5,040 bases of DNA from Oscillospiraceae bacterium (lineage in GTDB: Bacteria; Bacillota; Clostridia; Oscillospirales; Oscillospiraceae): the NCBI GenBank assembly GCA_031263805.1, contig JAISFB010000138.1, forward strand, positions 1 through 5,040. Reading direction: 5' to 3'. Each line of letters begins with the position of its first letter. Within the stretch, counting starts at the first letter, position 1. A program made the translations under genes and the position numbers. The notes below the pieces were generated by a model. That model ran no database searches and had not been told where the DNA came from. It worked only from the letters and a program-made list of their open reading frames with translations. Below are positions 1-5,040 of this stretch, piece after piece.

Positions 1-9
1 ATAAAAACC

Positions 10-37
10 TTGTAATTTGCGGCAAAGCTGATATAAT
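10..37 (+). promoter_or_regulatory. Probable sigma-A type promoter with extended -10, driving tldD and likely the whole operon
   Basis: The -10 box TATAAT (32-37) matches the consensus fully and is preceded by TG at 29-30, giving the extended form TGnTATAAT. A -35 box TTGTAA (10-15) matches TTGACA at four of six positions, and the spacer is 16 bases. Transcription would start at about 43-45, leaving a leader of roughly 60 bases before the tldD start. The stretch is clearly more AT-rich than the coding DNA that follows. The boxes are read directly; activity and start site are inferred. Confidence 0.72.
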
Positions 38-41
38 TCAA

Positions 42-68
42 TTTACAAACGGCCATCCCGTTTGTAAA
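42..68. repeat. Perfect 11-bp inverted repeat in the tldD leader (operator or 5' mRNA hairpin)
   Basis: The arm TTTACAAACGG (42-52) is the exact reverse complement of CCGTTTGTAAA (58-68), separated by the five bases CCATC. It begins just after the -10 box and overlaps the expected transcription start. It could be a dyad bound by a repressor, or a stem-loop at the very 5' end of the transcript that affects mRNA stability. An intrinsic terminator is unlikely: on the + strand the stem is followed by A residues, and on the - strand no clean T run follows. I do not recognise the half-site as the box of a known regulator. Confidence 0.75.
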
Positions 69-90
69 AATCGTTAAACCGCTATATTAA

Positions 91-97
91 AAGGAGG
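91..97 (+). promoter_or_regulatory. Ribosome binding site of tldD
   Basis: AAGGAGG is a near-perfect Shine-Dalgarno sequence ending 9 bases before the TTG at 107. This site decides the unusual TTG start, since no in-frame ATG lies at a suitable distance. Confidence 0.85.
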
Positions 98-106
98 CGC
101 ATTACC

Positions 107-1489
107 TTGCTGCAAGACCTACTCAGCGTTTACAAGCCAAAGCTTACGGGCCACACAGAGCTGCGGGCGCAGCGGAATCTTTCGCGCACGGTCTATATCC
201 AGTCGGGCAACGTCAGGGGGAATTCTTTCGCCGTCGAAGGCGGGATGTCCGCGCGGGTGTACGACGGGGGCTATTGGGGCGTCGCGTCGGACACGTCGTA
301 TGACGGCAAGGCGATAGAAAACGCGCTCGCCGCGGCGTCGCGCAACGCGAAGCTGCTTTCGGCAAAGCTCGGCGCGAAGCATCCGCCGCTGCCGTCCGCG
401 CCGCCCGGAAAATTCGCGACAAAGCCCAACGACAACGATGCCGAGCAGCGCGCCGTTATGGAATTCACGCGCGAGCTCGACGCGTACATAGTCAAAAAAT
501 ATCCCGGCCTTGCCGCGCGCACAGTCGCTATGATAAGCGACGCTGTCGAAAAGGTCGTCGTCACGAGCGACGGAGCCGATCTGTACTCTATGCTCCCGCG
601 GGCGACGGTATACTTTTCCCTTTGCGTCACGGCGCCGGACGGAACTGTCGTCGAGTATTCGGATTTCGACCACGGAACGGGCTTTATCCCGGACCGGTAC
701 AGCTCGCCGGAGGTTCTTTTCCCGAAAATCGACGAGACGTATGAAAAGCTTATGCAAAAGCGGGACGGCGTTTTCCCGGACGCCGGCATATGCGACGTGA
801 TAATAGACTCAAATCTCGGCGGGATGCTCGCGCACGAGGCCATAGGGCACCCGACGGAGGCGGATTTAGTCCGCGCCGGCAGCGTCGCCGGCCCGAATCT
901 CGGCAAGAGCGTCGCGAGCGAGCTCATCAGCATAACCGACTTCGCGAACACGGCCTACGGCGAGGCGCTGCCGCAAAACGTCCTCGTCGATGACGAGGGG
1001 ACGCCGGCGCGCGACGTCAAAATAATCGAAAACGGCGTGCTGCGCGGCTTTATGCACAGCCGCGACACGGCGCGCCACTTCGATACGGAGCCGACGGGCA
1101 ACGCGCGCGCGGAGGCGTTTTCGGCGGAGCCGATTGTACGTATGCGCAACACGGCGATTTTGCCGGGGAACGACAAGCTTCAGGATATGATCGCCTCCGT
1201 TGACGACGGATATTTCCTGACGCAGACGGGCAACGGCTCGGCCGACTTGACGAGCGAATTTATGTTCGGCGTCACGATGGGCTATGAGATCAAAAAAGGA
1301 AAGCTCGGGCGGGCGATACGCGATACTACTGTTTCGGGCGTCGCGTTCGATATGCTCAAAACCGTCACGATGGTGTCAGACGAGCTGCGCTGGAACGGCG
1401 CCGGCACATGCGGAAAATCGGGGCAGAGTATGCCCGTCGGTATGGGCGGCCCGTCGATAAAATGCAAGATCACGATAGGCGGCAGATAA
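107..1489 (+). CDS. tldD: TldD, zinc metalloprotease subunit of the TldD/TldE complex
   Basis: This is the catalytic half of a cytoplasmic heterodimeric protease that threads unfolded peptides into a closed chamber; in E. coli the complex removes the microcin B17 leader and degrades the CcdA antitoxin. The zinc motif HExxxH is present as HEAIGH (residues 243-248), and the family's third ligand, a cysteine near the C-terminus, is present as C435 in GTCGKSGQ, followed by the typical PVGMGGPS. Other family blocks are VDDEGTP (294-300), GVLRGFMHSRDTAR (310-323) and PTGNARAE (329-336). At 460 residues it is slightly shorter than E. coli TldD (481) and appears complete, with no signal peptide or membrane segment. 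The TTG start is chosen for the AAGGAGG 9 bases upstream. tldE follows after 25 bases, the usual pairing. The natural substrate here cannot be read from the sequence; no RiPP genes are adjacent. Confidence 0.95.
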   Translation: MLQDLLSVYKPKLTGHTELRAQRNLSRTVYIQSGNVRGNSFAVEGGMSARVYDGGYWGVASDTSYDGKAIENALAAASRNAKLLSAKLGAKHPPLPSAPPGKFATKPNDNDAEQRAVMEFTRELDAYIVKKYPGLAARTVAMISDAVEKVVVTSDGADLYSMLPRATVYFSLCVTAPDGTVVEYSDFDHGTGFIPDRYSSPEVLFPKIDETYEKLMQKRDGVFPDAGICDVIIDSNLGGMLAHEAIGHPTEADLVRAGSVAGPNLGKSVASELISITDFANTAYGEALPQNVLVDDEGTPARDVKIIENGVLRGFMHSRDTARHFDTEPTGNARAEAFSAEPIVRMRNTAILPGNDKLQDMIASVDDGYFLTQTGNGSADLTSEFMFGVTMGYEIKKGKLGRAIRDTTVSGVAFDMLKTVTMVSDELRWNGAGTCGKSGQSMPVGMGGPSIKCKITIGGR

Positions 1490-1499
1490 TATAATTAAG

Positions 1500-1505
1500 A
1501 AGGAG
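1500..1505 (+). promoter_or_regulatory. Ribosome binding site of tldE
   Basis: AAGGAG ends 9 bases before the GTG at 1515, the same spacing as in front of tldD. It favours GTG 1515 over the in-frame ATG at 1530, which would lie 24 bases from this site. Confidence 0.8.
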
Positions 1506-1514
1506 TGAAAACCG

Positions 1515-2807
1515 GTGAAAGATAAGCTTATGGAAATCGCCGAATATGCGCTCGCGGAGCTGAAAAAGCGCGGCGCGGACGGCGCGAACGTCTCTGTAAA
1601 CTGCGGGCTGTCGGATAATTTGCAGGCGGAATACGGCGAAATGTCTATGATGCAGACGATGGTGGGCGAGAGCATATCGATCCGCGCGCTCATCGGAGGG
1701 CGGCGCGGGAATTACGCGATGAACGGCATAGACCGCGAAAGCGTGGATCTATCCGTAAAGAGCGTGATAGAGGCCGCCGAGGTGTCCGAGCCCGACGAGG
1801 CCGAAATCATCCCCGAAAGCTTCGGCGATTATGATTACGAGCTCGGGCCTACGGAGGGCGAGCCCGAAAAGCTATATGACGGCGCGCGGGACTTTATCGA
1901 CGGATGTGCGCGCGATTATCCGAAAATCGCCATCGAAAAGCTCGACACGAGCTTTTCCAACTCTCACGGCGTTTACGCGAACTCAAACGGCTCGCGCTAT
2001 TACGGGCGCACGGGGGCATATGGCCTCTCGGCGGGCTTCGTCGCGCGCGACGGGGACAAGGTTTCGACAATCAGCGGCGTTGGATACACCGATCATGATC
2101 TCGATAACCCGGCGTTTAAGCGCGAGTTTGTGCGAAGGACGCTAAGCGACTGTGTGAAGCAGCTTGCCCCCGCCCCGATGAGCGGAAAATTCGTCGGGAA
2201 GCTGCTGCTCAGCCCGGAGTGCTTCGATTCGATTCTATCGACGGCGCTGTCGCTCGGCGCGTCGGACAGCCCGATGATCATGGGCATAAGCCCTTGGATA
2301 GGCAAAATAGGCGAAAAAGTCGCCTCCGAAAGCCTTTCCGTGACGTGCGACCCGTTTGACCCGAGGCTCATATTCCCGCCGAGAATGTCGGACGGGCACA
2401 TACTTGAGGCGCAGAATATAATCGAGAACGGCAAGCTCGCAAGCTATATGCTCTCGCGCTACGGCGCGCTGAAAACGAAGCTGCCGCGCGCGAAGTGCAG
2501 GTCATGCGCGATAGTGAAGCCCGGAGAGCGGAGCTATCTTGACATTTTGGCGGATATCGACGACGGGCTGCTGCTCAACAGCTTCACGGGCGGCTCGCCC
2601 GCGCCGAACGGCGATTTTTCCTTCGTCGCGCGGCAGAGCTTTAGAATTCGCGGCGGCGAGATCGGAGAGTCCGTCAACGAGACGATGATCTCCGGCAATA
2701 TTTTCGATATGATAAAGAATATAATAGGGATTTCACGCGAGACGGTGGACGACGGCTGCCTTATGCCGTGGGCCGCTTTCGAGGGCGTCACGATCTCCGG
2801 CAAATAG
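1515..2807 (+). CDS. tldE: TldE/PmbA, non-catalytic subunit of the TldD/TldE protease
   Basis: A protein of the PmbA/TldD family that lacks the HExxxH motif, as expected for the TldE subunit, which forms the substrate chamber with TldD but binds no zinc. Family features are an N-terminal helix (about 1-20), a repeated-sheet region with [15 protein letters not shown] (156-170), a middle block around [14 protein letters not shown] (228-241), [13 protein letters not shown] (301-313) and a C-terminal part with NGDFSF (365-370) and [20 protein letters not shown] (381-400). The end, [11 protein letters not shown], is a typical family terminus. It is 430 residues, somewhat short for the family (about 440-450), but shows no break. 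The stretch where many relatives have an FDDEG-like motif reads [11 protein letters not shown] (290-300), so it is a divergent member. It has a CxxC at 328-331, which I do not remember as a family feature. GTG start, set by a Shine-Dalgarno site; cytoplasmic. Transcribed with tldD, 25 bases downstream of it. Confidence 0.9.
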   Translation: MKDKLMEIAEYALAELKKRGADGANVSVNCGLSDNLQAEYGEMSMMQTMVGESISIRALIGGRRGNYAMNGIDRESVDLSVKSVIEAAEVSEPDEAEIIPESFGDYDYELGPTEGEPEKLYDGARDFIDGCARDYPKIAIEKLDTSFSNSHGVYANSNGSRYYGRTGAYGLSAGFVARDGDKVSTISGVGYTDHDLDNPAFKREFVRRTLSDCVKQLAPAPMSGKFVGKLLLSPECFDSILSTALSLGASDSPMIMGISPWIGKIGEKVASESLSVTCDPFDPRLIFPPRMSDGHILEAQNIIENGKLASYMLSRYGALKTKLPRAKCRSCAIVKPGERSYLDILADIDDGLLLNSFTGGSPAPNGDFSFVARQSFRIRGGEIGESVNETMISGNIFDMIKNIIGISRETVDDGCLMPWAAFEGVTISGK

Positions 2808-2850
2808 CCTCAAAAAAACAACTCAGAGAATTGGAGCGTTATCAAAGAAT
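2808..2850 (+). other. Short tldE-metK spacer with a weak, distant ribosome binding site and no riboswitch
   Basis: These 43 bases hold no hairpin followed by T residues and no convincing promoter, so metK is probably transcribed from upstream. The best ribosome binding candidate is GGAG (2833-2836), 14 bases from the metK ATG, which is farther than usual. There is no room for a SAM-I (S-box) riboswitch of roughly 100 bases, a common control element of metK in Firmicutes. Confidence 0.65.
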
Positions 2851-4011
2851 ATGTCAAACAGGATTTTCACATCAGAGTCGGTGACCGAGGGGCACCCGGA
2901 CAAGATCTGCGACCAGATATCGGACGGCGTGCTCGACGCGATGATCGCCGGGGACCCTGCCGCGCGCGTTGCCTGCGAATGTATCACGACGACGGGGCTT
3001 GTGCTCGTTATGGGCGAAATATCCACGAATACATACGTGGACATTCCCGCCGTGGCGCGGCGCACGATAGAAAAAATCGGCTACACGAACCCGGAATACG
3101 GCTTTGACGCGAAAAGTGCCGCCGTGATAACGGCGATAGACGAGCAGAGCCCGGACATCGCCCAAGGCGTAAACAGCGCATACGACGACGACGGCGACAC
3201 GGGCGCCGGAGATCAGGGGATGATGTTCGGCTTCGCCTGCGACGAGACGCCGGAATATATGCCGGCGCCCATTTCCCTCGCGCACGCGCTCTCGCGCCGC
3301 CTTGCCGCCGTCAGAAAATCCGGCGAGCTCGGCTTTCTGCGCCCGGACGGAAAGACGCAGGTCACGGTCGAATACGGTGAGGACGGGCGCGTGGCCCGCG
3401 TCCCCGCCGTCGTGGTCTCGACGCAGCACGACCCGGACGTATCCCAGCAGACGCTTCGCGAAGCCGTGACGGACGCCGTGATAAAGCCCGTGATCCCCGC
3501 GGAGCTCATAACGAAGGACACGAAGATTTTCGTCAACCCGACGGGGCGCTTTGTGACGGGCGGGCCGGTTGGAGACTCCGGGCTCACGGGGCGCAAGATC
3601 ATCGTCGATACATACGGCGGGTACGCCTCGCACGGCGGCGGCTCATTTTCCGGCAAGGACCCGACTAAGGTAGACCGCTCAGCGGCGTATATGGCGCGCT
3701 ATATCGCCAAAAACATCGTCGCGGCGGGCCTCGCGCGGGCTTGCCAGATAGAGATCGCCTACGCGATAGGCGTCGCGCGCCCCGTTTCCGTGCTTATTGA
3801 CACGCGCGGAACGGGCGCGATTTCCGACGAGCGCATCGCGGAGCTTGTCGTCCGGGAATTTGATTTGCGTCCGTCGCGCATAATATCGCGTCTCGACCTT
3901 GCCCGCCCGATATATCAGCCCGTCGCGGCCTACGGTCATTTCGGCAGAACGGATATAGACCTGCCGTGGGAGCGCCTTGACGCGGCGGATGCGCTGCGCG
4001 CGTACCTTTAA
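2851..4011 (+). CDS. metK: S-adenosylmethionine synthetase (methionine adenosyltransferase)
   Basis: Joins L-methionine and ATP to form S-adenosylmethionine, releasing phosphate and diphosphate; a cytoplasmic enzyme, normally a homotetramer. Three repeated-fold domains are seen at about 3-101, 115-233 and 235-373. Signatures: [13 protein letters not shown] (6-18) with H15 and D17; E43 and E56; QSPDIAQG (99-106); GAGDQG (118-123) with D121; RPDGK (164-168) with K168; TGRK (246-249) with R248 and K249; [14 protein letters not shown] (262-275) with K269, K273 and D275; and GHFGR (362-366). By alignment from memory with the E. coli enzyme, every active-site residue I could place is kept. At 386 residues it has normal length. 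The ATG is the only start giving the standard N-terminus, though its ribosome binding site is weak. It lies 43 bases after tldE and 3 bases before rlmB, which encodes a user of its product. Confidence 0.98.
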   Translation: MSNRIFTSESVTEGHPDKICDQISDGVLDAMIAGDPAARVACECITTTGLVLVMGEISTNTYVDIPAVARRTIEKIGYTNPEYGFDAKSAAVITAIDEQSPDIAQGVNSAYDDDGDTGAGDQGMMFGFACDETPEYMPAPISLAHALSRRLAAVRKSGELGFLRPDGKTQVTVEYGEDGRVARVPAVVVSTQHDPDVSQQTLREAVTDAVIKPVIPAELITKDTKIFVNPTGRFVTGGPVGDSGLTGRKIIVDTYGGYASHGGGSFSGKDPTKVDRSAAYMARYIAKNIVAAGLARACQIEIAYAIGVARPVSVLIDTRGTGAISDERIAELVVREFDLRPSRIISRLDLARPIYQPVAAYGHFGRTDIDLPWERLDAADALRAYL

Positions 4012-4014
4012 GCC

Positions 4015-4866
4015 ATGAGTAACGGAGACAGGCGCGGCTTCCCCCGCGCAGGCCGGGGCGCGGCCGATAACACGCGGCGGATAAGCGGCGGTACAAACCC
4101 GCGGTACGGCGAAGCGGAGGAAACGACCGGCGCCGAGAGCATCTGCGGGCGCAACGCCGTTGTGGAGGCCCTGCGCGCGGGGCTTACGCTCGACAAGGTG
4201 TATATCTCAAAGGATGAGGACTCGCCCGCGCTGGCGCGCATAGCCGCGATGGCGCGGGAAGCCGGCGCCGTGGTCGTCCGCGCGGACAAGCGCAAGCTTG
4301 AATGGATCAGCGGAACGTCAGCGCATCAAGGCGTAGCGGCGAGCATTTCGGCGACGGAATATGCCTCCGTAGAGGATATACTCGGCGCCGCGCGCGAACG
4401 CGGCGAGCAGCCCCTCGTGATCGTCTGCGACGAGGTCTCAGACCCGCACAACCTCGGGGCGATCATCCGCACGGCGGAGGCCGCGGGCGCGCACGGAGTC
4501 ATTATCCCCAAGCGGCGCAGCGCGGGACTCACGGCCGTCGTGGCGAAGACCTCGGCCGGAGCGGTGTTTCATCTGCCGACGGCGCGCGTCGCGAATATCG
4601 CGGCGGCGCTTAAAGAGCTGAAGGCGGCGGGGCTGTGGGTCTACGGGGCGGCCCCGAACGGGGACAAAACCCTGTGGGAAACCGACTTGACGGGTCCCGC
4701 GGCGATAGTCGTCGGCTCGGAGGGGCGCGGGCTCGGGCGCTTGGTCGCGGAGAACTGCGATTTTTCGGTGAAAATCCCGATGACGGGCAGGATTTCCTCA
4801 CTTAACGCGTCTGTTTCGGCGGCGGTGCTAATTTACGAAGCCGCGAGACAGCGCGGTTTCGTATAA
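4015..4866 (+). CDS. rlmB: 23S rRNA (guanosine-2'-O-)-methyltransferase, RlmB type (TrmH/SpoU family)
   Basis: Transfers a methyl group from S-adenosylmethionine to a ribose 2'-oxygen of RNA; RlmB acts on G2251 of 23S rRNA (E. coli numbering) in the peptidyl-transferase P loop. A substrate-binding domain of L30e-like fold spans about 42-114 (CGRNAVVEAL at 44-53, AHQGVAAS at 103-110), followed by the SPOUT knot domain (about 134-275). The three SPOUT motifs are DPHNLGAIIRTAE (143-155; N146, R152), IVVGSEGRGLGRL (231-243; E236) and IPMTGRISSLNASVSAA (254-270; N264). Two oddities: residues 1-40 form an Arg/Gly-rich, probably disordered tail absent from E. coli and B. subtilis RlmB, and F185 stands where those two have Glu (GA-x-E-x-x-P). 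The ATG lies 3 bases after the metK stop, with no Shine-Dalgarno sequence, so reinitiation after metK is likely. A related TrmH-family target other than G2251 cannot be excluded, but the whole-length resemblance favours RlmB. Confidence 0.92.
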   Translation: MSNGDRRGFPRAGRGAADNTRRISGGTNPRYGEAEETTGAESICGRNAVVEALRAGLTLDKVYISKDEDSPALARIAAMAREAGAVVVRADKRKLEWISGTSAHQGVAASISATEYASVEDILGAARERGEQPLVIVCDEVSDPHNLGAIIRTAEAAGAHGVIIPKRRSAGLTAVVAKTSAGAVFHLPTARVANIAAALKELKAAGLWVYGAAPNGDKTLWETDLTGPAAIVVGSEGRGLGRLVAENCDFSVKIPMTGRISSLNASVSAAVLIYEAARQRGFV

Positions 4867-4876
4867 ACACGGAAAC

Positions 4877-4882
4877 GGGGGA
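4877..4882 (+). promoter_or_regulatory. Ribosome binding site of the last, partial gene
   Basis: GGGGGA ends 7 bases before the ATG at 4890. It is purine-rich and correctly spaced, though not the canonical AGGAGG, and supports this start. Confidence 0.55.
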
Positions 4883-4889
4883 TAGATAT

Positions 4890-5040
4890 ATGGGACGCGA
4901 CGAAGAAGAATTCACTTTGGAATCCATTTTGGCGGAATACAAGGGCAGCTCTTACATAGACGGCGACAAAAAGACGCCTAAGGACGTGCTCGACGAAAAA
5001 GCGCGCCGCATAGTGCTCGAAGAGTCAGGCGGGGCGGACA
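4890..5040 (+). CDS. Unidentified protein, N-terminal 50 residues only (runs off the window)
   Basis: An open frame starts with ATG after a purine-rich ribosome binding site, 23 bases downstream of the rlmB stop, and stays open to the window edge. The visible part begins MGRDEEEFTLESILAEYKG and continues through a Lys/Asp-rich stretch with KKTPKDVLDEKARR (27-40), probably helical. It is hydrophilic and acidic (14 Asp/Glu against 8 Lys/Arg), with no signal peptide or membrane segment in this portion. I have a vague impression of similar acidic 'L-E-S-I-L-A-E-Y' openings in hypothetical proteins of Oscillospirales, but cannot assign a family or function. Position and codon use fit it being the next gene of the same operon. 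Confidence 0.8.
   Translation, partial: MGRDEEEFTLESILAEYKGSSYIDGDKKTPKDVLDEKARRIVLEESGGAD

Noticed and set aside
42..70. Palindrome as an intrinsic terminator of an upstream gene
   Set aside because: The stem is followed by A residues on the + strand and by no T run on the - strand, and it lies downstream of the promoter for tldD.
62..88. Second promoter candidate, TTGTAA (62-67) and TATATT (83-88)
   Set aside because: The spacer is only 15 bases and the start would fall in or next to the tldD ribosome binding site; the -35 box is also part of the palindrome arm. The upstream extended -10 promoter is much better.
119..951. Two overlapping - strand open frames (212 and 226 codons) inside tldD
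   Set aside because: Both oppose well-supported tldD coding sequence, overlap each other in different frames, and show no family motif; they are composition artefacts.
107..2807. RiPP (microcin-like) gene cluster around tldD/tldE
   Set aside because: There is no small precursor gene, cyclodehydratase, radical SAM enzyme or exporter in the window; the neighbours are metK and rlmB. Widespread housekeeping use of TldD/TldE is the simpler reading.
2872..3633. Long open frame of 253 codons on the - strand inside metK
   Set aside because: It lies wholly antisense to a gene with clear MetK motifs. The product is Arg/Val/His-rich without recognisable domains, as expected from the complement of GC-rich codons.
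3619..3639. Possible loss of a catalytic arginine in MetK (GGYASHGGG where E. coli has GGMARHGGG)
   Set aside because: The arginine known to matter for catalysis is in the TGRK motif, present here as R248. The changed position is also not Arg in the eukaryotic enzymes (GWGAHGGG), so this is ordinary variation.

Overview
The window looks like chromosomal housekeeping DNA from a GC-rich member of the Clostridia; an Oscillospirales or Christensenellales-type lineage is my best guess. The reasons are protein motifs of Firmicutes type, Shine-Dalgarno sites of the AAGGAGG kind, and GC-rich codons combined with frequent use of ATA for isoleucine. The lineage is inferred from sequence style, not from a search. 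All genes lie on the + strand, and no RNA gene, mobile element, CRISPR array or insertion sequence is visible.

Layout: bases 1-106 are an AT-rich leader with a good extended -10 promoter, a perfect 11-bp inverted repeat placed at the expected transcription start, and a strong ribosome binding site. Then follow tldD (107-1489) and tldE/pmbA (1515-2807), which encode the two subunits of the TldD/TldE metalloprotease; metK (2851-4011), S-adenosylmethionine synthetase; rlmB (4015-4866), a SPOUT-class 2'-O-methyltransferase of 23S rRNA that uses S-adenosylmethionine; and the first 50 codons of an unrecognised gene (4890 to the window edge). Gaps are 25, 43, 3 and 23 bases, and none holds a terminator, so all five are probably one transcription unit driven from the leader.

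Functionally there are two pairs. TldD carries the zinc site and TldE lacks it, as in the known heterodimer. MetK makes the methyl donor that RlmB uses, and the two reading frames are 3 bases apart with no ribosome binding site of the second gene's own, which suggests translational coupling. I see no RiPP precursor or modification enzyme near tldD/tldE, so a housekeeping protease is the simplest reading.

I found no new biological system here. The items most worth a second look are the leader palindrome, the metK-rlmB coupling, the lack of room for a SAM riboswitch in front of metK, an unusual Glu-to-Phe change in RlmB, its Arg/Gly-rich N-terminal tail, and the unidentified last gene.
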